Below, one piece after another: positions 50,550 to 62,060 of a stretch of DNA of 64,000 nucleotides. Both the position numbers and the translations under genes were made by a program. Under the pieces are notes generated by a model, which was not told where the DNA came from, searched no databases, and worked only from the letters and a program-made list of their open reading frames with translations. Positions within the stretch are counted from its first letter, which is position 1. Each line of letters starts with the position of its first letter. Origin of the DNA: Spirometra erinaceieuropaei (Eukaryota; Platyhelminthes; Cestoda; Diphyllobothriidea; Diphyllobothriidae). Location: positions 1,014,406 through 1,078,405 of the forward strand of contig CACRXP010000010.1 of the NCBI GenBank assembly GCA_902702965.1, written 5' to 3'.

Positions 50550-50743
50550 CCTTTCGTCATCGATTCTGACCGTCAAGTATTCTTCCTCAAATATCTCCAG
50601 ATGACAGTCCAGAGCGGTCGAATTTGGCAGCCGGGAAACCGTTCTAAGATTTTGTTGAATGTCTTCTGTGGTCATACGTCCATCGTGCTCCAAAAAACTA
50701 GCTATATGCTGGGCGCGGATCTCTTCGATCATTTTACGTCCCT
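50550..50743 (-). CDS. EPS8: EPS8-like exon: first half of PTB domain
   Basis: 194 nt, acceptor TTTGTAG|AG, donor AGG|GTAAAA. Encodes RKMIEEIRAQHIASFLEHDG RMTTEDIQQNLRTV..., then LDCHLEIFEEEYLTVRIDDE R. Matches the EPS8 PTB opening ('VEHLTTFxxDxxxxxTVEDGIRRL' and 'WTQDMILQVDEKAVSLID'). PTB domains bind NPxY-type receptor tails. The ATG at 50732 is internal: the exon starts in phase 1, so the true start codon lies in an upstream exon that I did not find, perhaps beyond the LINE cluster. Confidence 0.85.
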
Positions 50744-51840
50744 CTACAAAGATTCATCATGCATAAATACAAGTAAAATATTAGAAGATACGTAGGCATG
50801 TATAATCTCAAATAACCAGACTATCAAATATAGTATAAAAATTCTCTGCTAAGTGTAAAGGTATTAGATATAACGCACTTTTTTAAAAAAACTTCAATTT
50901 TCCTATTAATGCGAGGCAACAATATTAAATTTTTGATTTGGATTTCTGTGAGCAACTTGGAATATAGAAAAATCCCTTTTCGAACTCCAGTAAAAGCTTA
51001 AAAGTAAACCAACAGAAATTGCCTAACAATATAATGACAAAAAATCGATCAAAATCGCGAACGGAAGGCATATTTAATCAAATGTTAATATGCCTTTCTT
51101 GTGAAGTAGAGGGTGCTCACTCACAGAATAGAGTTAACCGCAGAATTTACAAAAGCACCCAGAATTGGACTGCTTAAGAATGTTACTGTAATATAAACAA
51201 ACAAGGACTGGGAGATCATCGCCGAACAAAAACAGTAAGGTTTTGTTGCTGAAGCTAAACACTAGGCTTTTATAGATAGCCGGAGGCCTTAAGAGACAAG
51301 CTATGTTTAAAAAGTTTGTGAAAAATTCTCATGGAGGGTCGATGTTTATGGCAGTTAGAGATTTGTGGGATATTAAATATTCAAGTAATTTCCTGTAAGC
51401 ATAAGTATGCATGTTTAAATAAAGTCCATCGTTACAACTCCCAAAAATATGCGCCTTGGGTTGTTAGTTAGCCTTCCTTAAACAAAGTAATTGTGCACAT
51501 AAAACCGTCTGATGGGGATGCATAAAAACCCACGACCCTGAAGCCGGTGAAAGGGTATAAGTATTAAACGGTCTAGTAACGGAACAACGAGAAAACCAAG
51601 ATGTAGTTAACCGAGCAAAAATGGTTCAGTCTACTGTTAAGGCCGCAAAACAGGTATTTTGTTCTTGCTCCGTCTCACACTATCACTCAATTAGATTTAT
51701 CTAAGAATTACAGCCATGCTTTACTGTATCAACATGTTTGTGCGTTTAGTTATTTAACCAGAATTCTGACTTTAATCTCTGCGTTCTTCAGATTCCTTTT
51801 CCATATGTCCGTCGCTGACGCTAGCGAAATTTTACAACCA
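50744..51840. other. Upstream intron or 5' region of the EPS8-like gene
   Basis: No further exon could be recognised on the minus strand. AT-rich, with nothing else identified. Confidence 0.5.
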
Positions 51841-51842
51841 AA

Positions 51843-53560
51843 ATTTGGTTTTATGAACGCCTGTGACCGCTATAAGATCGAAAATGTTTAGAGGGCTTTC
51901 ACCCGGAAACTGTTTTCTCAATTCTCACCCAGTGCTTTTATACTCAGATATGTCAGGTGGCGAACATTAAGTCTTTGTAGGTTAGAAAACGCCAAGCTGG
52001 CCTTTGTTTCTTTTTCACATCAACTCTAGCTCCAATCTCCCGCTCATTGACACTCTCACTCCGAGAGATCGGTCTTATGCCACGCGCAACTCCTGCATGG
52101 TGATTCCGCCGCCTCTTTGTACTACATCTAAGCGCTCCCTCTTCTTTGCTTCCAAATATGCCTTCCTTTGGAATAATCTTCCGCCTGAAATTAGATTATC
52201 GCCTAAGTTACTGGTATTCAAGTCCAAATTACGCAAATACCTTACACCGGAAAGCATAAAGGCACTTTTAACGGTCTCATTCCGAACACTCAGATTCTTG
52301 ACATCGAGAAGGGTCTGTGGCAGTTCGTGTCTCCTCGTCCTCCGCCTTAGCTACGCTGCTTTCCTGTCCGCCCCACACTCTTTGTCGATACATTGCTGGG
52401 ATGCGCGAAGCTTTTCATTAGCCTCGCGAGTGCTCGAAGCCACTCTGATTGGCTGGCGGACGCGGAGACAACGAAAGGTGCACACACGAGCTAGGACACA
52501 ACAGTTTGAAGGCGGACACAGGCAACAGCTTGCTTGGAGAACGCTCGCGGCGACTGCCTACAGATAAGATAAGGTAATTTTTTTATTAAAGACCCGTCGG
52601 TGTCCCATCAAAGCAAGTTAAAATAAATTTACATGTGAATTTTAGACGAGGTAGGCAGAATCTTTACAAAATGAAATTCATAGTTTCTGAATTAGTAGTC
52701 CATGTAGGCCTTGTGTACGCACTTCTTCAGACAGTAAAGTTTGTCCAAATCAAACCGTCTTCCCTGACTTTTGATTGGGAACCCTTGTCTTGTCGACTAC
52801 TACACCACTTTCGGCAGGCCCTCCTGGGACTTACTGGTAGATCAAATGGTAACCCTCAATGATATCATTAGAAACCCTGTTTTGAATTGGTTTCTAAATA
52901 CTCTGCTATCACTCCTCCCCCATAGCGAAATTTTCGCGGTTCTTGATGTCATCTCCCGCATTCCGACCTCATGCGGTATGTCGACGCTCACGGCGGAACC
53001 CTCAGTATTCGCCAGCTACTAGTAGTTTGGTCGTACCTCCCTTCCCCACTGCTCGGCTGAGCTCGAAGCGTGCTGTGGCCGATCGCATCTGGGTTCCTCT
53101 CGTCTGGCCTCTTTGACGCGAATAGTCTTATCCGGCGTATCAATCCTGCCCTGCCGATGTCAGTTCTGAATCCCGTATACAATACCACATACAGACCAGT
53201 CCTGTCCGACCCGCATATTTACACCTCAAGGCTGACACTTATTTCCGCCCTGATGCCGTCTGATTAGAATCCGTTTTATACCGCCATATGCAGGCCAGTC
53301 CTCCCCGCATTTTGCTGCTATTATTTTTTAAGGGAAGAGTTTTATTCTCTTGTAAAATTAATCGAATCGTTTTTAAATTTTTAAGTGTTTTTTTTTCACC
53401 TTTCGCTGATCATTATTGTTAACGGACTACTAGTTCGGAAACTATGAATTGCATTTTGTACAGATTCTGTTTACTTCGTCCAAAATTCGCATGTAAATTT
53501 ATTTTTACTTGCTTTGATGGGACACCGACGGGTCTTTGATAAAAAATTACCTTATCTTAT
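51843..53560 (+). pseudogene. 5'-truncated CR1/jockey-like LINE, copy A, rearranged
   Basis: Matches the 3' part of the longer copy at 59.59-60.78 kb. The frame 52004-52300 encodes the end of the RT protein, with SSSNLPLIDTLTPRDRSYAT and SKYAFLWNNLPPEIRLSPKL, the 'FFxxRxxxxWNxLPxEI' tail typical of this LINE group. After 'gagaagggtc' (about 52315) the match breaks for about 500 bp and resumes at about 52818 as the 3' untranslated region, running to about 53560. The inserted part carries a minus-strand LINE 3' end (52575-52732). Dead, lacking the RT core. Confidence 0.85.
52449..52735 (-). repeat. Inverted repeat arm: LINE 3' end plus non-LINE flank
   Basis: Reverse complement of about 53425-53675. 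The arm contains the LINE terminal sequence ('...gggacaccgacgggtcttt') and then about 125 bp of non-LINE flank ('ttaccttatctta..tgtaggcagtcgccgcgagc'), identical in order in both arms. Confidence 0.85.
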
Positions 53561-53675
53561 ATGTAGGCAGTCGCCGCGAGCACTCTTCAAGCAAGATGTT
53601 GTCTGTGTTCGCCTTCAAGCTGTTTTGTCCCAGCGCGTGTGTGCGCCTTTCGTTGTCTCCGCGTCTTTAAGAAAA
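53425..53675 (+). repeat. Inverted repeat arm, partner of 52449-52735
   Basis: Plus-strand LINE 3' end followed by the same flank as the partner arm. Identity is roughly 85-90% by eye. Confidence 0.85.
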
Positions 53676-54825
53676 TAAATATTATTAAACTCGAGGAAGA
53701 AGTGCAGATGAACTCACGGCTAATTACTTAATGACTATTTTTCCACTCCTTGAATCATTATGCCTGTTTCGGTTTCAATTTAGTGCTTTTGCGACCGGAT
53801 GGCGTCAGTCCCGACAACTGCGGAATATCTAGTAGTCTAATATATTTCGATCGTATAATCACACCGGTGGTGGGAAATTTGTGTGACGATGTCAATCCGT
53901 TTCCGCTGGTCATGTTGCACATGCCGTCAAAACTGCTCCTTCTATTTGATCTTGAATGGTTGGATCACCACTGGTCCTCTTCCTCTTACTTTTACAACCA
54001 GCACATAGACAGTCAACGTCAGTTAAGACGGAGGTATAGGCGGCGGATTGAAAATCTCTACCGTCAAATCGTCTAAACTGATGTAGTTTAGTATCTAGCA
54101 CTGTTCATATTCTACCAGAGCTCACAAGGACATGAATGTGCGTTCCCGATCAGCTGAAATCACCGTGCAGTGCTGCTTATGCGTGATCATTGGTTGTTTT
54201 CCGCCTTGGATACTCTAAATCAGAAGACACAGAATTTGGCGAGGTGACCTCAACCATACGAGGGCAGGCTCAGTCGCCATCGACTGGAAAGTAATGTTTA
54301 GAGGTAATGTCCCAGTATCTTAAAAATTGCTCGAGAGTGTACTGCAACCGCCCGCAGACAACAGTTGCTCACTAACGAATGCAAAGCTGAAGGTGGCATG
54401 ATAAAGAAAAAGTTAACAGCGAACACAAACCACGAGGAAAATGCAATATCAGTAAGTAAGGGAAATATTTAAATGATTGCGATGTACACGGAAACGAAGT
54501 GCGAAACATGATTGTAGAAAACGGTGGGAATTCGAGAAGAATTTACTGCAAACGCAGCATTAAGTCGCAACTAACTCATAAAAGCATAGGGAACGAACAT
54601 CAACTCCCTTCATTATGCGTATCGTGAGCATCTAAGTTACCGGAAACAGAGATAAAGTTGAGTATTTGTCAGCATTTTAAGTCCATCCTCCATCCATCAC
54701 AGGAGGACCTGCCGGATCCAAGCATAAACAATATCCTTTTTTCGGAATACGTTAGGCGATGAGAATACCAGATATTGCTAGAAACGAGGTCGTCATGAAC
54801 AGGTGAGATTCCACCCAACGTGCGT
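53676..54825. other. Unassigned sequence
   Basis: A 108-codon frame at 53750-54076 (+) has no recognisable domain, and nothing else could be assigned. Confidence 0.5.
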
Positions 54826-54829
54826 ATGG

Positions 54830-55242
54830 AACTTGCCAATATTCTTCAAAGTTCCTCTGACATTTGACCACCTGCCAATTCGAAGCCGACACATATTACC
54901 GTCCTACACAAAGAACGCAGCAGGGCGTTGACGATAAATTACTGGTCCACAATCTTCACATGCATTCTCAAAAAAATTCGTGAAGAGGACTGCAATGAAC
55001 AGTTGGTGCAGTTCCCAGAGGTTCACAACATACTGTTGAAATACCAACAGGTGTGTCGGAAAGGACGATTCTGCATGACAAATTTGCCGCAACCTCTCCA
55101 GAGCTGGATCCGAGATCTCGAGGACAGGTACGCCGTATACATCGTTTTCACTGACTTTCGGAAGGCCTTCAATGCCATGTCACAGCACAACCAGTTGCAC
55201 ATACTTGTAAGGAAAGGGATAGAAGATAACTGTCTGCTGTGA
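54830..55242 (+). pseudogene. Reverse transcriptase fragment of a further LINE family
   Basis: The frame 54928-55242 contains VHNILLKYQQVCRKGRFCMT followed by a short linker, then VYIVFTDFRKAFNAMSQHNQ. These are RT motifs 1 and A ('QxGFRKGRSCxTNL' and 'DFxKAFDxVxHxxL'), with the motif A aspartate kept. It ends at TGA after CLL. The sequence differs clearly from the RT at 58.7 kb, so it is another family. Only about 100 residues remain, so it is an isolated fragment. Confidence 0.75.
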
Positions 55243-55576
55243 AACGAAAATTCCCTTCTGTGTCAACGTCTTATTTTTGCATCGGCCAAGGTCAAGGTCA
55301 AGTCGCTGGTTTTGAATGTGAAGATAAGTGGAGGATATTATTTTAAGTGGTTTTTCTGTGAGACCTAACGATTTTAGTACCTGTTTTTTGGTTGAATTTC
55401 CTTAAATACAGGCTCTTCTCTCAGAACTGCCTGCTGCCATCTCCTTTTGAGTTCTGCTAGTCTATACCCGTTCTTCACTAATCGCACTCTGCAATTCTCA
55501 TTTTGTGCATCCGATTTCTCTCTAACTGTCGTAATTTATTTTTACATCGTAAGCCCCTAGCTGAAATTCAGTCAAC
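55243..55576 (+). other. Probable 5' untranslated region of LINE copy B
   Basis: No frame was recognised. It lies between the RT fragment and ORF1 of the long LINE; the exact 5' end of the element could not be set. Confidence 0.4.
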
Positions 55577-57216
55577 TTGTCTGCCAGAAGTTTTCTTAAT
55601 CACAAATTGTCTCGAGACAAGATGAGACCAAAAGTCACTGGTCGACGTAAGCTCTCGGCTTCTGTAAGTAAGCATTGCCTAACTAAACGTAAGTCAGAAG
55701 CTTTACCTAAATCGAAGTCAGATGATATTACTAGTCAGTCGTCACCCGTTGTAATTGGTCGGCAGTTTAATCTGTCTGCACTTGACCACTGCAATGACTT
55801 TATGCTAAAGTTTAGAACTTTGCTGACAATTATTGGTAATTTATTCGACGGGAACATCTCTGATATTCCCTCTGAAGAATGTAGGCGTCTCGACTCACTT
55901 GTTCACCTGATCGCCAGTGAATCTAGTGATAGACAGAAGCGTTCTTACAACTTCCTGCTAAAAAATGTTCCTCGATCTGCTCGGCTAATTGATGTTGCGA
56001 CCAATTTCCTGTATTCATGTGGTTTCAATTATAAAATAGCTGATGCCAAACGCTTGTCCTCCCGTAGCAAAAATCCACCCATCTTAATCAAATTATTTTC
56101 ATCAATCGAAGTTGACACAATCTTTACTCATCGAGAGCGTGTCACGGCGTACCTAGAATAGGCAAAATTTTTCCTTTGTCATTATCTTACTCCTATGGAG
56201 CGTAGAATGGGGTCTCTATTCTCACGTAAACCTACTGCTTCTCAGTCTAATGCTCCCCAACTCGGTCATAATACAAGTGGCCGTAAGGATTCAGCTTCTC
56301 CTACTCCTGCGACATCTGACTCCCTCCTCCTCTTTCTCCTACATCTCCATCTCACTCAAGCCACTTAACGCATTTGCCTGCCCCTAAACTAGCTGCAGCA
56401 GCAGCCCAATTTGTCGTTTCGTATCCTCCGGATAGTCCCGCTGAGACACATGAAAATCCGTCTACATCAGCTAGACCGAGAACTTTTGTTGTCCAACTGG
56501 GTGCTGTAAGGTCTACAGTTAAGTCACCAGTGGCTTGGCGTCAGAACGGGGAGACTCGAAAATTGAATCAGACTCCGACCCAAAAGATAGGTAGTATAGG
56601 TCCATTTAGGGGTACGACGCCTTCTCTTAGATCTAACAAGTCTATTCAGCCCAGCACGTCTACAAACCCAGCAGCTCCAATTATATCTCCGAATAATTCT
56701 CTGTCCTGCGTACCGGTTACTTATCAAAGCCCTACTATATATCCAGCAAATAATTCATACATGAATTGCCCTAAGTCATTTATGCCCCAACCTAGTTCAG
56801 GCTTCCCACCACTTAAGGCCAATTGCTCTCAGGTACGTCAACCTATCTCCTTTGACTTCCAATCTAGACCTGGATTCCCACCCTTTCATTCTTATAGCGG
56901 CCTACCCTCACCCACCAGCCCCTACTTTCCTTCTAGCCTCCCTCCTCCTCCTCCTCCTCCTCCTCCTCCTCCTCATCCTCCTCCTCCCCTTTCTCCACTA
57001 TTTAACTACCAACAAGTCTATCCATGTTCTAACTCCCCTAGCATTCCAGTTTTTGAAAACTATATCCCCACATCCTTTAGGTCTCATTCTCAGCCTCCTC
57101 TTGCTGACATCCCGTACGCCAATAACTCTAGACTAACTGGTACTTATTCTCCAAGTGTCATTAATTCACAGCTTACATATCCGCCTACAGTATTTTTTAA
57201 ATACCGTCGAAAATAG
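55577..57216 (+). pseudogene. LINE copy B ORF1 (RNA-binding protein), one stop and one frameshift
   Basis: The first part, 55577-56161, is 194 codons: a basic start (MRPKVTGRRKLSA...), then RSYNFLLKNVPRSARLIDVA and a 'PPILIKLFSS' strand, which resemble the RRM-like core of LINE ORF1 proteins. After the TAG at 56159 the same frame stays open to about 56366. A frame change near 56325 then leads into 56374-57216, 280 codons rich in proline, serine and asparagine, with a polyproline run encoded by a CCT repeat (56941-56988). Ancestrally this was probably one ORF of about 540 residues coating the element RNA. Confidence 0.75.
56941..56988 (+). repeat. (CCT)n microsatellite encoding polyproline
   Basis: About sixteen CCT/CCC triplets with one CAT interruption, in frame inside the LINE ORF1. 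Confidence 0.95.
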
Positions 57217-60022
57217 CATTGTCGTTCGAAACACATTAGATATTATATTATTGAATGCCAGGTCTGTTATAAAAAAGATGGCCCAAATCAGAGCCATTGC
57301 TCTGGAAATGACACCTTATATTATGTGTATAACAGAATCTTGGACCCATTCTCTAATTCCTAACTCTGCCCTTCTCATAGATGACTTCGATTTTTAGCAC
57401 CAAGACCGCAAGACTAGGCGTGGGGGTGGTTGTCTTCATTATCTTAAATCCTACCTAAGGCACTCTCCCTATTACTTGGATGTTTCCTCATTCACGGGAA
57501 ACTTCTGCTTTGCATCTGTTATTCTCTCGCCGCAAAGGAAGGCAATTATTGGCTGTATCTACAATCCCCCAAATTCTTTTGCCAGTGATGATTCACAACT
57601 CTGTGAAATCTTTAAAGTAATTTCGGAAGCTTGTGTCGATGTTAAATTAATCACTGGGATTTTAACCTTTCTGAAATAGACTGGGTTTCCAATAGCTGTC
57701 CACCCAGATTCCAGCCCTTTCAAGATATTGTCAATTTTTCTCATTGGTCCCAACTGGTGCGCTCTCCAACAAGAGATAATCATATTTTAGGTCTTATCTT
57801 TACCAATGACATTGCTCCTCTTTCCGTTGCTTTAAAAAAGGACCTCTTTGACAGTGACCACGTATTAATTCATTATTTCTTGCCGCTTGCCTTTTCCAAA
57901 AAAGACCAGCACATTTCGGACTAACCTAAACTACGATTGCGTAGATAATGACTTGATAAATAACTGTGTTGGATTATCGGACTGGCGCGGCTTTCTCTCT
58001 TGTGGTGGTGTTACCGTTCTTAATGACGTCTTGTCCAATATTTTCGAAGACAGCTTGGAGTTTATGCATCTTAGATATCAAAAATCTACTTCTGCGGATT
58101 CACTTTTTCCTCATTGTATTCGCAACAGACCAAAAAGGTGGGACAGCAGCTGCGTGACCCATCCACTAGTTCCTTATTAGTTCATCTTAGAACCACAGAG
58201 ATTTTTGAGATGGCCTCGAGGATGCGCCAAGCGCGCGACAGGCAAAGAGAATCAATTGCTCTCAGTGGTTCGAACCCTGGCAAATCCGTCGCTAACATTC
58301 TCCGCCATCGGTCCTCCTCTAAGCGTGGTCACGAACTTCCACCCCTGCTAAATAATAACAAGGCCTTCCACACCGATGACACTGACAAGGCGGAGTTGTT
58401 TAGTGCTTTCTTTGCAAAACACCTTGCTACCGAGTCCGATCCGGTCCCTTTCTTCCGATCACTTTCAGATAGGACACTTAGTACAATTGATGTCTCCTCA
58501 GATCTCATTAAGAAACACATAAGCCGTTTGAAATACTCACACTGCTCAGGAACGGACGAGATTCCGAATTCGATTATTAAACAAGCGTCCGACCTTCCCA
58601 TATTGCTTAGTCGTTAATTCTCGGTTTATATTTCAAAAGGATTCTTTCCTGAAACATAGAAAACGTAAATTATCATTACCGTCCTCAAGTCAGGATCTCG
58701 GTCCGATGTTAATAACTATCGGAGCGTGCACAAAACGCCGTCTCTAGCAAAGCTTCTTCAAAGGATTATTTTCAATGAAATTCTTGACTTCTGTATAGCT
58801 AATCGGCTTCTGAGCTCTAGTCAGCATGGATTTTTACCTGAGCGATCCTGCAAAACATGTCACTTGGCTTTTCTTAATCTAATCACTTCTCTTCGTAATG
58901 AGCGGCAGTCACTGGTAGTTATTTACTTTGAGCTTAGCAAAGCCTTTGACAAGGTGCCCCATAGACGTCTTTTAGTAAAATTGGAAGCTCTCGGCATCCG
59001 GCCGCCTCTACTCGACTTCATCAGGTCCTATCTGTCCAACCGATATCAGAAAGTCATGGTCGGTAATAGCTACTCGACACCCCACTCGATCACGAGTGGC
59101 GTACTTCAAGGCACGGTTCTGGGTCCGCTACTCTTCCTTCTGTACATCAATGATATTTCGACTGAACTAGGAAATTCGCAAACTTTTACTTATGCCGATG
59201 ACCTCAAGTGTGTTTACTCATACTCTAAGGACACCGCAAATGTTTGTGTTGAAAAAATTAATGCCGATTTACTACGCTTAAGCAGATGGGGTTCGACATG
59301 GCAGTTAAAGTTTTCATCATCCAAGTGTAGCTTCATGTCTTTTGATCCTGCCTAACTTCTTAATGCAATAATTTTTCAGAATAACCCACTCTTAAAATGC
59401 CTCACCATAAAGGACCTAGGTCTAAGTTGTACAAATAAGCTTGCTTTATCACCTCATGCAGATAGAATCTCTGCCAAGGCCGCACAGATATGTGGATTCA
59501 TATCGCATAATTTTTTCTTTCCGGAAATGAAGCTAAGACTTCATCAAATGTTTGTTCTTCCAGTCCTCGAATACTGCTGTCCTTTCTTCGGTTTAATGGA
59601 CGCCTGAGACCGTAATAAAATCGAAAATGTTCAAAGGGTTTTCACCCGGAAACTGTTATCTCAAGCTTCGTCCAGTATTTCTTATACTCAGAGATGTCAG
59701 CTGACGAACATTAAGTTTTTGTGGGTTAGAAGACTCGAAGCTGGCCTTTGCTTCCTTTTTCGCATCAACTCTAGCTCCAGTCTTCCGCTCATTGACACTC
59801 TCACTCCGAGAGATCGGTCTTATGCCACGCGCAACTCCTGCATGGTGATTTCGCCGCCTCTTTGCACAACATCTAAGCGCTCCCTCTTCTTTGCTTCCAA
59901 ATATGCTTTCCTTTGGAATAATCTTCCACCTGAAATTAGATTATCGCCTAAGTTACTGTTATTTAAGTCGAAATTACGCAACCATCTTACACCGGAAAGC
60001 ATAAAGGCACTGTTAACGGTCT
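57155..60022 (+). pseudogene. LINE copy B ORF2: endonuclease and reverse transcriptase, inactivated
   Basis: Overlaps the end of ORF1. The endonuclease part reads IILLNARSVIKKMAQIRAI, CITESW, then after a TAG at 57395 the RGGG motif, GCIYNPPNSF, and after a frameshift near 57655 DFNLSEIDW and FDSDHVLIHYF, which is the APE-type endonuclease order. A further shift near 57890 and another near 58110 follow. The RT (58114-60022, one frame) has SGTDEIPNSIIKQ, SGSRSDVNNYRS, LLSSSQHGFLPERSCKT, IYFELSKAFDKVPHRRLL, SGVLQGTVLGPLLFLLYIND and FTYADDLK. In-frame stops occur, for example at about 58615, 59353 and 59608. The motif A aspartate is glutamate (YFELSKAF), while YADD is kept. It ends with FLWNNLPPEIRLSPKL. 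CR1/jockey group by motif style. Confidence 0.9.
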
Positions 60023-60785
60023 AATTCCCAAACACTCAGATTCATGACATCGAGAAGGGTCCTCGTGGGATTTAGTGGTAGATTAAGTGGTAACTCTTAA
60101 TTATTTCACTAGAAACCCCTGTTTTGAATGGGTTTCTAAATACACTGCTATCACTCCTCCCCCATAGCGAAGATTTTCGCGGTTCTTGATGTCATCTCCC
60201 GCATTCCGACCTCATGCGGTATGTCGACGCTCACGGCGGAACCCTCAGTATTCGCCAGCTACTAGTAGTTTGGTCGTACCTCCCTTCCCCACTGCTCGGC
60301 TGAGCTCGAAGCGTGCTGTGGCCGATCGCATCTGGGTTCCTCTCGTCTGGCCTCTTTGACGCGAATAGACTCATGCGGCGTATCAATCCTGCACTGCCTA
60401 TGTCAGTTCTGAATCCCGTACACAATACCACGTGCAGGCCAGTCCTGTCTGAGCAGCATACTTACCCCTCAAGGCTGAGATTTATTGCTACCCTGACGAT
60501 GACCGACAACAATCCGTTATATACCGCCACCTACAGGCCAGTCCTGCCCGCTTTTTTCTGTCATTATTTTTTATTGAGGGGATTTTTCTCGTGTAAAATT
60601 AATCCAATCATTTTTAAATTTGTGTATGGAGTTTTTTCACTTCTCACTTATCATTTTTCTCAATGGACTACTAATTCAGAAACTATGAATTGCATTTTGT
60701 AAAGATTCTGCCTACCTCGTCTAAAATTCGCATGTAAATATATTTTTACTTGCCTTGATGGGACCCCGACTGGTCTTTAGTAAAA
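60023..60785 (+). repeat. LINE copy B 3' untranslated region
   Basis: Shared with copies A, C and D. Contains two degenerate copies of a unit around 'aat.cc.taca..accac.t.caggccagtcctg' (near 60410-60445 and 60509-60545). Ends near 'gggaccccgactggtcttt' followed by a short A-rich tail. Confidence 0.85.
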
Positions 60786-60810
60786 AAAGTATCATTATCA
60801 AAAGCTGTCA

Positions 60811-62060
60811 TTATTATTCAGACTTTGAAAATGTCCAAAGACACTGTACTAAAAGACTTTTAATCGCGACACATCGACATGTTTTTTATTCAGATGGATA
60901 ACAGATAACTAACCTAACATTTTTATGGGTTCGGAGACCGGAAGCAGACTTTTGTCTCCTCTTTAGCATTAGCTATAGTTCAAATCTTCCCCGAGTTTTA
61001 GCAGTTATCCCTAATAGTCTCCCATACAGTCTACGTAATTCTGCCTTGATTATACCGCCCTTCGCTTCCTCCAATCTGAGCGTCCTCTTTTTCGCGTCCA
61101 AATATGCTTTCTTCTGGAATACCCTTACGGTAGATATAAGGTCTTCAGGTAATCTGCATACTAGTAAGAAAGGGCTGCGCCTTTATCTGAATACTAACTG
61201 GATTAAACTCTTATTTTCCTAAATCTTTTCGGACAACTTTCTCCATGACACTGAGAAAAGACAATTGGGAATTTGGATGCCGCCACTAAATGACCGTGTC
61301 CGCCCACATTTCCTTCCTTTGTGTGTAGTATCGCTTACTAGTATCCTTCATCAGAAATTTCGATTTTTTCGATTATTCAGTTCATGCGTCGTGTCCCCCA
61401 TAGAATGCGATATCCTTCCTGGCAAATTCTCTCAAATAATTAGCGTGGCTGGGCTAAAATGCTCGTTCTTAGCCGCCTCTGTTTCTCTGATCGCCGTCAA
61501 TCGTCAGAATTCCACTCCAGTAACCGAGATTTCTAACCCCCACCCCAATCGCTCATGTTCGCCAATATTTATGTCAATTCTCATTTCGACCCCAAATGGT
61601 GTGTTGACGATCACGGCGTGAAAGCTCTGTTTTCGACATCCGATTGTAGTTTGTTCGGTCTGCACAGAGGTCTCAAGGCCGCATTCTCCCTTCTACGCTT
61701 TAATGACCGGCCTGGCGTTTAATGTCCCATCCTCGACTGGATTCTAAGCAAATTGTGTCCGATGCCATTTAGGTTCTCTATCTTGCCACTTCGAGGCGGG
61801 CCACCTAATTTGATTTAGGAAGCCCTGCCTTGACGGTTCACGTTTTGAGTCCCTTATACAATGCCATATGCAGGCCAGTGCCGTTCGACCCGCATATTTC
61901 CCCTTCCATAAGCGGCAGTTTTTTCTCCTTAGAAGTTAACTAATTCACACAACCGAAAACCGAATAATGTACTGAAGCTTTCTACTTGCTACAAATCTCA
62001 CTTGAAAATGTATATTTACTTGCTTCGATTGAACCCCCAAGCGTCTTTTACTAAAACTAT
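60811..62060 (+). pseudogene. Diverged CR1/jockey-like LINE, 3' fragment (copy D)
   Basis: Starts with FENVQRHCTKRLL-type sequence matching the RT tail of copy B, then FLWVRRPEADFCLLFSISYS and LFFASKYAFFWNTL, ending about 61220. The 3' untranslated region follows, to about 62060, ending near 'cccccaagcgtcttttac'. It is clearly more diverged from copies A and B than they are from each other, and shares the block 'ctgcgcctttatctgaatact' with copy C at the window end, so C and D form a second subfamily. Confidence 0.75.

Larger units (their letters stand above)
33131..50743 (-). other. EPS8: EPS8-like gene, partial (eight exons supported, one tentative)
   Basis: Minus-strand gene for a homologue of epidermal growth factor receptor kinase substrate 8, a cytoplasmic adaptor that caps and bundles actin and links receptor signalling to Rac. 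In reading order: a PTB domain over two exons, two linker exons, the EPS8 mid-region ending SSLGDAWTQPR, an SH3 domain split over two exons, a very long low-complexity region, and an exon like the segment before the C-terminal effector domain. Exon phases agree across the joins I could test (0, 2, 0, 1, 2 in the first five; 2, 0, 1, 0 in the last four). Intron sizes run from 31 and 32 nt to about 8 kb. The first coding exon (with the start codon), possibly one linker exon, and the SAM-like effector domain are not found. Known from the family: domain order PTB-SH3-effector. Inferred: function in this animal. Confidence 0.85.

Noticed and set aside
51623..51655. Plus-strand mini-exon starting MVQSTVKAAKQ before a GT donor-like site
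   Set aside because: Only eleven codons, with no continuing exon or promoter evidence.
58266..58280. tRNA box B-like 'ggttcgaaccctgg'
   Set aside because: Lies inside the LINE reading frame, with no box A upstream and no acceptor stem.
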